From Betaproteobacteria bacterium (GTDB taxonomy: Bacteria > Pseudomonadota > Gammaproteobacteria > Burkholderiales > SG8-41): a stretch of DNA of 5,049 bases. The notes under the pieces were generated by a model, which was not told where the DNA came from, ran no database searches, and saw nothing but the letters and a program-made list of their open reading frames with translations. Shown in pieces: positions 1 to 5,049 of this stretch. Every line of letters starts with the position of its first letter. The stretch's first letter is position 1. Location: assembly GCA_025353085.1 (NCBI GenBank), contig JANXRI010000471.1, positions 1 through 5,049 on the forward strand, written 5' to 3'. A program made the position numbers and the translations under genes.

Positions 1-1543
1 AGATCTTTTCGTCGAGCACGCCAAAGCGCAATCAGCGACCGACCCAACTTGGGATGCCGGCGCGTTGCGCCACCTGCTGCCAACCGTGAGCGACAGCCGT
101 ATTCTTGTCAAGGCGTCATATAAAACCGCACTCGCGTCCGAGCCCCGCCTGCGCGTCGGCGATACGACGGTGACCGGGCGCATGACGGACACGCGCGGAG
201 AACACTGGCAGTTCTATGCCGCGAATCTTCTGCCCGGCCGTCGCTATGCTTTGTCGCTCCAGACCAGCGACGGCCGCGCGCTTTGCCAGCCGTGGGAGAT
301 TTCAACTTTTCCGGCGCTCGATGCGCGCCCGGAAAAGCTGCGGGTATTGTTCTATACCTGCGCTGGCGGCCACGAGGCGATGACGTTCCTGCCCACCGCC
401 GTGCGCAACCGGCTGCTCCGCCGCGCCCTTTCGTTCAAGCCTGATGTCGCGGTTGCAAACGGCGACCACGTGTACTGGGATCTCCTGGCGCCGGTGAGTT
501 CGCTCGCCACGGGCGCTCGTCCTGACGCTGCGCAGATCGCCGGCAGGTTCGACCGTTCCGGAATAGTGCTCGGCGGGGACAATGAAATGGTGCTCAAACG
601 CTCTGTCGCACCGCAGATCGCACCGCTATACGGAACCGATTTCCGATCCACGCCAGTGTTTTTTCTGCAGGACGATCACGATTATTTCGATAACGATGAG
701 GCGACGGACGAAATCGTCACGTTTCCTCCCTCATATTTCATGCTGCAGCTCGCGCGTGCCACGCAAAGTCTGTTCTATCCCGAATTCCTGCCGGACCCGA
801 TGCGTCCGCTCGGACTTCCCGGATCGTCGGCGGGCGACCGTGTCCCGGGGCTTTCTGAGAGTTTCGGCACGATCCGCTTCGGCCGCCTCGCCGAAATCCT
901 GCTGTATGACGTGCGCCGTTCCCAGACGCTCGCCGGCCCGAGCGCGGTCTACGTCGATCTGGAGGTTGAGAAGTGGCTCAAGGCGCGCGCCGCCGCGACC
1001 GATGTGACGCACGTTGTCCACGCACCTTCGAATCCGCCCGGATGGACCGCAGGCAAGTGGGGCGAATGGTATCCGGACGTGCTGGGTCCGGACGGCAACC
1101 TCACGACGAATGTGGCGAAACCCTACTGGCAACCGGGCTGGCTCAAACAACACGACCGAATCATCGAATCGCTTTCGTCGATGAGAAATCGCATCCCGCT
1201 GGTGGTCAGTGGCGACCTGCACGCCATCGCCATTGGCAGCATGATGCGCAGCGGCCGGCTCGATCTTCAAGCCAATCCCGTAAACGTCGCCCTCTCGGGA
1301 CCGATCGGGACGCGCCCGGGCGGCTGGCCGTCGGGACGGCGCGGCACCGGCGCCCGGCCCCCCGCCCACGTCGATCTCTCAGAGCAGTTCAAGCCGATCG
1401 AGCAACATGGTTTCACAGTGGCTGATTTCACCCCTGATAAAATCGTCATGCGCTTTTTCAAATGGGACGTGAATACGCAGCCGGTCGAGGCCATCGATTC
1501 GCTTGTACCTTTTCATACCACCGAATTGCAGCGACGAGCATAA
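1..1543 (+). CDS. PhoD-like metallophosphatase (alkaline phosphatase D family), 5' partial
   Basis: Probable metal-dependent phosphoester hydrolase of the calcineurin-like/PhoD group; substrate unknown. The frame (codons beginning at base 2) is open to the left edge. A TTG at 65 is available, but 21 sense codons precede it (DLFVEHAKAQ... to GA), so it is probably internal and the real start lies outside. Numbering from that TTG as residue 1, residues ~1-85 form a beta-rich N-terminal domain (LPGRRYALSL is typical). The phosphoesterase domain follows, with metal-binding motifs GDHVYWD (133-139), QDDHDYFDND (202-211) and SGDLHAIAIG (382-391), plus YDVR (281-284). PhoD proteins are often exported and act on phosphodiesters or phosphomonoesters, but any signal peptide would be outside the window. 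It ends with TAA at 1541-1543. No following gene is close enough to share an operon. Family assignment is firm; substrate and location are not. Confidence 0.87.
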   Translation, partial: DLFVEHAKAQSATDPTWDAGALRHLLPTVSDSRILVKASYKTALASEPRLRVGDTTVTGRMTDTRGEHWQFYAANLLPGRRYALSLQTSDGRALCQPWEISTFPALDARPEKLRVLFYTCAGGHEAMTFLPTAVRNRLLRRALSFKPDVAVANGDHVYWDLLAPVSSLATGARPDAAQIAGRFDRSGIVLGGDNEMVLKRSVAPQIAPLYGTDFRSTPVFFLQDDHDYFDNDEATDEIVTFPPSYFMLQLARATQSLFYPEFLPDPMRPLGLPGSSAGDRVPGLSESFGTIRFGRLAEILLYDVRRSQTLAGPSAVYVDLEVEKWLKARAAATDVTHVVHAPSNPPGWTAGKWGEWYPDVLGPDGNLTTNVAKPYWQPGWLKQHDRIIESLSSMRNRIPLVVSGDLHAIAIGSMMRSGRLDLQANPVNVALSGPIGTRPGGWPSGRRGTGARPPAHVDLSEQFKPIEQHGFTVADFTPDKIVMRFFKWDVNTQPVEAIDSLVPFHTTELQRRA

Positions 1544-1566
1544 GGACACCTAAGTTTCCGATAAGA

Positions 1567-1589
1567 ACCCCAATGTGAATCCGTGGGGT
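1567..1589 (+). terminator. weak hairpin just after the phosphatase gene
   Basis: ACCCCA (1567-1572) pairs perfectly with TGGGGT (1584-1589) across an 11-base loop, 23 bases after the phosphatase stop. There is no T-tract after it, and its right arm is the first part of the interspersed repeat at 1585-1636. It could therefore be a modest terminator, a structural part of the repeat, or chance. Confidence 0.2.
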
Positions 1590-1636
1590 CAGGTCTATCA
1601 ACGTAGCATGTATTAATTTCCTGCAGCATTCGTCTT
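1585..1636 (+). repeat. interspersed repeat, copy A (GGGTCAGGTCT family)
   Basis: Bases 1586-1609 match 3799-3822 at 23 of 24 positions and 3926-3949 at 20 of 24, all in the same orientation. After GTAGCAT (1603-1609) this copy has about 20 extra bases ending in a second GCAT, and then TCGTCTT (1630-1636), which matches the end of copy C (to 3957). So copy A looks like the same ~32-bp unit with a short internal insertion or duplication. From memory, motifs of this kind are scattered in proteobacterial genomes and occur near REP-associated/IS200-like transposase genes; no such gene is in this window. Confidence 0.7.
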
Positions 1637-1892
1637 CACAACACCGTTCTTAGCTCAATTCGTCTTTAGGCTGGAATCCGAAATAATCGCAATAAAAACA
1701 AGTGAATCGCTTTTTTCATAGATGGTGCAGTAACGGCGAATCGTAGCGGCATGAAGGCAATCCAAGGGGGGGAAGTCCAGTGATGAGTATGTTCAGGACG
1801 GGCAAGGCAAAACCTGACACCATCGGCTCTGAGGTCGTGACCTGCTCTTCGGCAGCGCCGACCGGGAAAGTGTCCCCAGCGCAGGGGCAGCC

Positions 1893-1904
1893 AGGCCTGA
1901 CCCC
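1893..1904 (-). repeat. inverted copy of the repeat core
   Basis: The minus strand reads GGGGTCAGGCCT, equal to GGGGTCAGGTCT of copy A (1585-1596) at 11 of 12 positions. The match does not continue beyond the core. Together the two copies would form inverted ends of a ~320-bp segment (1585-1904), such as a small non-autonomous element, but twelve bases is thin evidence. Close by, GGGGCA (1884-1889) and TGCCCC (1913-1918) also form an inverted pair around it. Confidence 0.35.
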
Positions 1905-2090
1905 TTTGCCTTTGCCCCATAGGAAAGCGCATTTGCGCGGAATATTTTTCCGTCAATACGGCATTTGGATTGACTATCGAAAACGTCGTAATTAAATGGC
2001 TTCTGACTCCATTTGTTTTTTGTTTAAAAGGTAGCTGGCCCTCGAAATGTCGTGCACTGTTTTGCAACCCGCGTCGACGCTGGATTCACC

Positions 2091-2110
2091 GCCACCCATC
2101 TTGGGATGGC
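2091..2110 (-). terminator. bulged hairpin after the yjjJ-like gene
   Basis: On the plus strand, GCCACCCA (2091-2098) pairs with TGGGATGGC (2102-2110) with one bulged base and a three-base loop. It lies 10 bases after the TAA of the minus-strand toxin gene. There is no T-run on the minus strand beyond it, so it would be a weak or non-canonical terminator. Confidence 0.3.
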
Positions 2111-2120
2111 ATCTAGAGAC

Positions 2121-3467
2121 TTACCCTAGCCTTCCGATTTTGGCGCTGGCCACCTCGATGTGGTGACCAACTGCAGCGATGCACGGTTCAAATCGGCGGC
2201 TAAAGCGTATTTCTGCCCTGACCCGGGTGAGGAACGCACGCGCTAGTTCTTCTGCGCGCCGCCAAATTCCGTTGTCCACACTGGCGTGGATGTTCGCCTC
2301 GGAGATGGTGTCAGGTAACCCGCCACCACTGCGGGGCGCGAAGGTCATTGGCGTCATGTCGTAGGCTGGTGCAATGTTATATGGCCGACCATGTTCGGAG
2401 ACAAATGACAGGTTGCTGCTGTGCATATCGGAGTTGCCGATCAGAGTGCCAAAGGCCCATAAAAGACTTGCGCCATCCGCTGCTTCGGGACGAATTTGGC
2501 CTTCAGCTGCTAGGCGGCGCGCGATGATTGGCCAGCCGCCCGTTCCTAGCCCGACGAATTCGGCATCCAACGCAGCCAAAGAGATCAATGCGCGCCTGCC
2601 CAAATTGCCGACCCGATCAAAGCGTTCGACCTCAAGGAAGCGCTGACCGCCGAGGCCTTCCAATATCTGCGTCCTAGAAGTAGAGATGCCGCCTTCCCGC
2701 AGCGTATCTAGCGCAAGATGTTCTGCCAGCAGCAGATCGCGCCAGCGCTCGCTTACGGGGCCTTTCTCCAATTCGCTGAATTTCACAATAACGTGCCGAG
2801 GCCCGTCGGGTGTCATGGCAAAGGCGGTGAATTTCGGCTGCTCGCCCCCAGCCGACGATCCAGGTCTCTCACCGCGCGCAGCTTCTAGCGCCAGCCGTGC
2901 AAATTCCTCGGCCACCTGTTTCCCCGTGATTGCGGTAGACATCGGAGCGGCAAGAAAATGATCCCTCGCGATATCGCCTAACAATAGATTTCCCACCAAG
3001 TCATGGCCATGCCTAAGCAGCGCCCGCACGGCGTGGGTATCGGTCCAGTCGGCAAGCCGCTCCGGTAGTACAAGTTCAGCCCCATGGCGAGCAGCGTATG
3101 CCCGTCCCAGATATCCTTGAGGACGCATATCTAACAACCACCAGGGCAGGCCGTGGCTATGTAGCGTCACACCGTCCTCTTGTCGCATAACGAACCCGTC
3201 CGGGCGGACCGGAACCAGCGTTCCCAGTTGCCGGATATGGCCTTCTGCGTTAACCCGATAGATAGGGATGTCCGGCAATCCGCGCATGGTATCCCGTAAT
3301 GTATACTGAATAGATTTTCCACTTCCGAACCGTACGACTTCCTCGTTGAGTTGGTCTAACGCACGGGAGATCGTCGGTTGGCTAACACCAATACTTTCAG
3401 TTAGTTGCCTTGTTGCCAGCGGTCCACCGGATAGGCGAATTCTGATACTTTCAGCGTGGCGGGACAT
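2121..3467 (-). CDS. yjjJ: HipA-family toxin kinase with N-terminal HTH (YjjJ type)
   Basis: A 448-residue protein, close to the length of E. coli YjjJ (HipH), built as a DNA-binding domain fused to a HipA-like Ser/Thr kinase. Residues ~18-36 (ATRQLTESIGVSQPTISRAL) form a helix-turn-helix of winged-helix type. The kinase part shows the Gly-rich SSAGGEQPKF loop (204-213; HipA's autophosphorylated serine lies in the equivalent loop), VIVKF with likely ATP-binding Lys229, RFLEVERFDR (276-285), the catalytic loop GNSDMHSSN (344-352; Asp347 and Asn352) and AYDM with metal-binding Asp370. All key residues are present, so it is probably active. HipA phosphorylates glutamyl-tRNA synthetase; the target of YjjJ-type proteins is not established for this one. 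No hipB-like partner lies on either side (577 bases downstream, 517 upstream without a convincing gene). The ATG at 3467 is the first in-frame start and leads straight into the HTH, but no Shine-Dalgarno is visible. The family call is firm; toxicity is inferred. Confidence 0.9.
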   Translation of the reverse strand: MSRHAESIRIRLSGGPLATRQLTESIGVSQPTISRALDQLNEEVVRFGSGKSIQYTLRDTMRGLPDIPIYRVNAEGHIRQLGTLVPVRPDGFVMRQEDGVTLHSHGLPWWLLDMRPQGYLGRAYAARHGAELVLPERLADWTDTHAVRALLRHGHDLVGNLLLGDIARDHFLAAPMSTAITGKQVAEEFARLALEAARGERPGSSAGGEQPKFTAFAMTPDGPRHVIVKFSELEKGPVSERWRDLLLAEHLALDTLREGGISTSRTQILEGLGGQRFLEVERFDRVGNLGRRALISLAALDAEFVGLGTGGWPIIARRLAAEGQIRPEAADGASLLWAFGTLIGNSDMHSSNLSFVSEHGRPYNIAPAYDMTPMTFAPRSGGGLPDTISEANIHASVDNGIWRRAEELARAFLTRVRAEIRFSRRFEPCIAAVGHHIEVASAKIGRLG

Positions 3468-3483
3468 GTGTATGGTTTATATG

Positions 3484-3531
3484 TGAATAGATATATGAAT
3501 ATATTTATGAATACATTTATGAATAGATATT
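3484..3531. repeat. four 12-bp tandem repeats upstream of yjjJ, probable operator
   Basis: TGAATA recurs at exactly 12-base spacing (3484, 3496, 3508, 3520). The units are TGAATAGATATA, TGAATATATTTA, TGAATACATTTA and TGAATAGATATT. The second is one base away from a perfect dyad (TGAATA/TATTCA), so a unit could bind a dimer. The array lies 17 to 64 bases upstream of the toxin ATG and overlaps the expected transcription start. Its position suggests autoregulation by the HTH of the encoded protein; that is inference. Confidence 0.65.
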
Positions 3532-3534
3532 ATA
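3529..3534 (-). promoter_or_regulatory. -10 box candidate for the yjjJ-like gene
   Basis: The minus strand reads a perfect TATAAT here, overlapping the upstream end of the 12-bp repeats. Transcription would begin near 3522, giving a leader of ~55 bases that holds most of the repeat array. At 16-18 bases upstream I see no good TTGACA (only CTCCCT-like sequence), so either an activator helps or the real promoter is another AT-rich site within the array. Confidence 0.4.
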
Positions 3535-3680
3535 GAGGAATTTTTGATTGTAGGGAGCCCAGCGCTCTCGAAATTTGTAGCGAATCCCTGTCGCGATCTC
3601 CTGGTAAGTAGAGAGCTAACCTCCTTAGCCTCGTTTCGGACGCCGAATAGCCGGTGTCACAGACTGTGGAGATTAATCAA

Positions 3681-3932
3681 ATGGACACAAATGAACAGGT
3701 AAACAATGCATCAGGTGCCGATGACGGCGAATACTACTGGGGGGGACGGGGCGCCACGTGGCGGCCAAGCGGTGATGAATCGCTTCCGAACCTCAATAGG
3801 GTCAGGTCTATCAACGGAGCATTTCGTGATTTTCTACCGCAAACGTCCGTAGTCACACCGCTCTACGTTCAGTCCGTCATGCTGTTCGCCTCCTGCACGA
3901 TGCGCTTTTCGATCCCGAGGACTTTGGGTTAG
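3681..3932 (+). CDS. doubtful small ORF, C-terminal part made of repeat sequence
   Basis: An 83-codon frame from ATG 3681 with a fair ribosome site (GGAG at 3668-3671, nine bases before). A GTG at 3654 is in frame but has no better support. I do not recognise the product. The first ~38 residues are acidic and then unusual: DDGEYYWGGRGATWRPSGDE. From about base 3797 the frame runs into interspersed repeat B, and its stop codon TAG (3930-3932) lies inside repeat C, so the last ~45 residues are probably not native. This may be the 5' remnant of a small gene cut off by repeat DNA, or no gene at all. TWRPSGDE faintly recalls graspetide core motifs, but no ligase gene is in the window and I do not rely on it. 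Confidence 0.22.
   Translation: MDTNEQVNNASGADDGEYYWGGRGATWRPSGDESLPNLNRVRSINGAFRDFLPQTSVVTPLYVQSVMLFASCTMRFSIPRTLG
3799..3822 (+). repeat. interspersed repeat, copy B
   Basis: GGGTCAGGTCTATCAAC (3799-3815) is identical to 1586-1602. The match extends with one mismatch to 3822 (23 of 24), and the TTCG that follows is shared with copy C. It is a direct repeat of copy A 2.2 kb to the left, on the other side of the yjjJ-like gene. Confidence 0.7.
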
Positions 3933-3957
3933 GTCTTGCAATGTAGCATTTCGTCTT
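3926..3957 (+). repeat. interspersed repeat, copy C
   Basis: GGGTTAGGTCTTGCAATGTAGCAT matches copy A at 20 of 24 positions and continues TTCGTCTT, as copy A does after its internal insertion. It begins 127 bases after copy B in the same orientation and ends 16 bases before the ribosome binding site of the membrane-protein gene, so it occupies that gene's upstream region. Confidence 0.6.
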
Positions 3958-3973
3958 TGAAGATCGTTAATAC

Positions 3974-3979
3974 GAGGAG
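3974..3979 (+). promoter_or_regulatory. ribosome binding site deciding the ATG at 3985
   Basis: GAGGAG ends five bases before ATG 3985. The GTG at 3979 is two codons earlier but overlaps this Shine-Dalgarno, so ATG is the better start. Confidence 0.7.
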
Positions 3980-3984
3980 TGGCT

Positions 3985-4623
3985 ATGTTTGCAAATCCAG
4001 AACAGACCGAAATCAACCACCGCACCATCAAGCTGTTGGTCGGTGTTATCGCCATAACGCTGGCCTCGCTGACGAGCTTTCTATCCGAGGTGCCGCTGAC
4101 TTCCATCAGCGAGTCCTATTATCAGGAACCGTGGCCGCGCAACATATTTGTCGGGTTCCTGTTCGCGATAGCCGCCTTCATGTTTGCCTATAACGGCCTG
4201 GCACGCGTCGAAATGATAATGAGCAAAATCGCAGCGGTCGCCGCGATGGGTGTCGCGATGTTTCCGTGCGTATGCGGCGACCACGACGAAATCATTCCAC
4301 ACGTGCATTACATTAGCGCCGGCATCATGTTCGCGATATTGACGGGCTTTTGCTATGTCTTCTACCGCCGCGCGGACGCCAAGAACCATCCCGAAGCGCG
4401 TCGCCGCGCCCGCATCTACGCGGTGTGCGGGTTTGCCATCGTCGCTGCTATCGTCGTGATCGCGATCGAGAATCTCTCAGACGGTCTTATCAGCTCGCAT
4501 GTCTCGCGCGCGGTCTTTGCCGCCGAGGCGACCGGACTGGTGGCTTTTGGCATCTCATGGCTGATCGCGAGCCATGTCCTGCCATTTGTTACCTCCGCTC
4601 AGGAACGGGTTTCGCTTTGGTAG
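3985..4623 (+). CDS. six-helix integral membrane protein, function unknown
   Basis: A 212-residue inner-membrane protein. Hydrophobic helices lie at roughly residues 15-33, 53-69, 79-94, 108-126, 144-161 and 178-199. It has no signal peptide, and basic loops (RRADAKNHPEARRRAR, ~128-143) are likely cytoplasmic. The stretch SISESYYQEPWPRNIFVGFL (~41-60) followed by FPCVCGDHDEIIPHVHYISA (~93-112) has the pattern of a widespread uncharacterised bacterial family. Those relatives carry a conserved SIS-x-YY loop before helix 2 and an HYISA-type motif at helix 4; I cannot name the domain with certainty. Between helices 3 and 4 sits a cluster of Cys (two), His (three) and acidic residues that could bind a metal, which is speculation. 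It is preceded by a good ribosome site and followed by TAG at 4621. It appears to be transcribed alone and faces the cytochrome gene convergently. Confidence 0.8.
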   Translation: MFANPEQTEINHRTIKLLVGVIAITLASLTSFLSEVPLTSISESYYQEPWPRNIFVGFLFAIAAFMFAYNGLARVEMIMSKIAAVAAMGVAMFPCVCGDHDEIIPHVHYISAGIMFAILTGFCYVFYRRADAKNHPEARRRARIYAVCGFAIVAAIVVIAIENLSDGLISSHVSRAVFAAEATGLVAFGISWLIASHVLPFVTSAQERVSLW

Positions 4624-4686
4624 GTGCGCATGTTTCGGGTGACCCATCCCCATCCCAAGTGCCCCCTCGCCGCTACGCTTGCTCTC

Positions 4687-4707
4687 CCCCTTGTCCCCCA
4701 AGGGGAC
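4687..4707. terminator. GC-rich hairpin in the convergent spacer
   Basis: CCCCTTG (4687-4693) pairs with CAAGGGG (4699-4705), and the alternative GTCCCC/GGGGAC (4693-4698 with 4702-4707) is also perfect. The hairpin lies between two convergent genes, 63 bases after the membrane-protein stop, so it could stop transcription from both sides, although neither side has a clear T-tract. The surrounding C-rich then G-rich tract (about 4640-4735) looks like an intergenic repeat of the kind common in GC-rich genomes, which is an alternative reading. Confidence 0.4.
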
Positions 4708-4762
4708 TTCCTGCGGGGCGAAGGGAAGGTGAGAATAGCGCGACGCGCGTGTATTGAAACAA

Positions 4763-5049
4763 CTACGGCTTCGCGGCATATTCCCCGCACGCTCGCGCAT
4801 CCTTGCCGAAAGTCTCTTCGCACTCGGCCCGCGTCGCTGCGCCGCGACCGGCGAATTTCGCCAATAGATAGTCGGCGATAGCCTCCGCTTCGCGCGCCTG
4901 CAATGTCGATCCGGGCGGCAGGGCCGGCGTATTCTTGCCGAGTTCCGCTTCTGTCGTGTTGTAGCAGCGTTTGTCGCTGTAGGCCGCTTCGTCGAAATGC
5001 GGCATGGCGGAAACGCGCGCAGCTTGGCCCGTGCGGGAAGCCGTATTAC
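4763..5049 (-). CDS. c-type cytochrome, C-terminal end (5' partial)
   Basis: The frame is open from the right edge to TAG at 4763-4765, giving 94 full visible codons; the ATG at 5003-5005 is internal. The visible part begins NTASRTGQAARVSAMPHFDE. The Met in SAMPHF is in the usual place and context for the sixth (axial) haem ligand of a class I cytochrome c. The ALPPGSTLQAREAEAIADYL segment fits the C-terminal helix that packs on the haem, with the typical rule of Ala-Asp-Tyr-Leu. The haem-attachment CXXCH motif would be to the right, outside the window. After the fold comes a short tail with two further Cys (AECEETFG and ARACGEY) that could form a disulfide in the periplasm. Its job is electron transfer in the periplasm; the partner is unknown. 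Confidence 0.75.
   Translation of the reverse strand, partial: NTASRTGQAARVSAMPHFDEAAYSDKRCYNTTEAELGKNTPALPPGSTLQAREAEAIADYLLAKFAGRGAATRAECEETFGKDARACGEYAAKP

Larger units (their letters stand above)
1544..2120. other. gene-poor spacer between phosphatase and yjjJ-like gene
   Basis: This stretch of 577 bases has no ORF that looks like a real protein. The longest open frames (minus 2067-1666, 133 codons; plus 1780-1995, 71 codons) are rich in basic and low-complexity residues and match no family I know. The left third (about 1600-1740) is AT-richer than the flanking genes. It contains an interspersed repeat at its left end, two extra copies of ATTCGTCTT (1628-1636 and 1658-1666), a run of seven G (1766-1772), and an inverted copy of the repeat core at 1893-1904. 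It may be decayed mobile or repeat DNA. Confidence 0.6.
3468..3984. other. sparse region between yjjJ-like gene and membrane-protein gene
   Basis: A stretch of 517 bases holding the toxin's control region (to about 3534), about 145 bases in which I see nothing (3535-3680), a doubtful small ORF (3681-3932), two copies of the interspersed repeat (3799-3822 and 3926-3957), and the ribosome binding site of the next gene. The yjjJ-like gene and the rightward genes are divergent around this region. Confidence 0.6.

Noticed and set aside
65..67. TTG at 65 as the phosphatase start
   Set aside because: The same frame is open to base 2 with sense codons continuing in protein-like sequence, so the gene most likely begins outside the window.
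731..1369. Long minus-strand ORF (212 codons) inside the phosphatase gene
   Set aside because: It lies antisense to strongly conserved metal-binding motifs, is Arg/Ala-rich as expected of GC-rich antisense frames, and resembles no family.
1666..2067. Minus-strand ORF of 133 codons in the spacer
   Set aside because: No recognisable domain, no clear ribosome site, Arg/His/Pro-rich composition, and it spans the inverted repeat core; more likely decayed or non-coding DNA.
3484..3531. Short regularly spaced repeats considered as a CRISPR array or replication iterons
   Set aside because: The units are contiguous with no unique spacers and there are no cas genes. No replication initiator gene is present. 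The position directly in front of a regulator gene fits an operator better.
3570..3600. GAATCCCTGTCGCGATCTCC resembles the T-arm and 3' acceptor end of a tRNA, as at an integration site
   Set aside because: No matching 5' half, no proper GTTC in the T-loop, no CCA-type end, and no integrase or second copy of the segment in the window.
3681..3800. Graspetide-like precursor peptide (TWRPSGDE)
   Set aside because: The resemblance is a few residues only, there is no ATP-grasp ligase, transporter or second core, and the ORF itself is doubtful.
4555..4823. Several overlapping ORFs on both strands across the convergent spacer
   Set aside because: They cover the GC-rich hairpin repeat and the ends of two real genes in other frames; none has a ribosome site or recognisable product.

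Overview
The window looks like a piece of a GC-rich proteobacterial chromosome, most likely alphaproteobacterial. That guess rests on codon use and on the kind of PhoD-like phosphatase and cytochrome c seen; no rRNA or other marker fixes the taxon. Four protein genes are well supported. Two of them run off the window edges.

Layout: (1) 1-1543, plus strand: the C-terminal ~513 codons of a PhoD-like (alkaline phosphatase D family) metallophosphatase, whose true start lies left of the window. (2) 1544-2120: a long spacer with no convincing gene. It carries a GGGTCAGGTCT-type interspersed repeat and a partial inverted copy of its core. (3) 2121-3467, minus strand: a YjjJ-type HipA-family kinase/toxin with its own N-terminal helix-turn-helix. 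No separate HipB-like antitoxin is present. Its start is preceded by an AT-rich promoter region with four exact-period 12-bp repeats and a perfect TATAAT. (4) 3468-3984: a second sparse region with one doubtful small ORF (3681-3932) and two more copies of the interspersed repeat. (5) 3985-4623, plus strand: a six-helix membrane protein of unknown function. (6) 4624-4762: a convergent spacer with a strong GC-rich hairpin. (7) 4763-5049, minus strand: the C-terminal end of a c-type cytochrome.

Interpretation: the phosphatase, membrane protein and cytochrome look like ordinary chromosomal backbone. The yjjJ-like gene with its AT-rich control region sits between near-identical direct copies of the interspersed repeat (1586-1609 and 3799-3822, 23 of 24 bases equal), which suggests an accessory block inserted or mobilised between repeats. 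The most interesting structure is the 12-bp repeat array overlapping the predicted transcription start of the toxin/regulator. It looks like a self-operator for the protein's fused DNA-binding domain. I see no clearly new multi-gene system.
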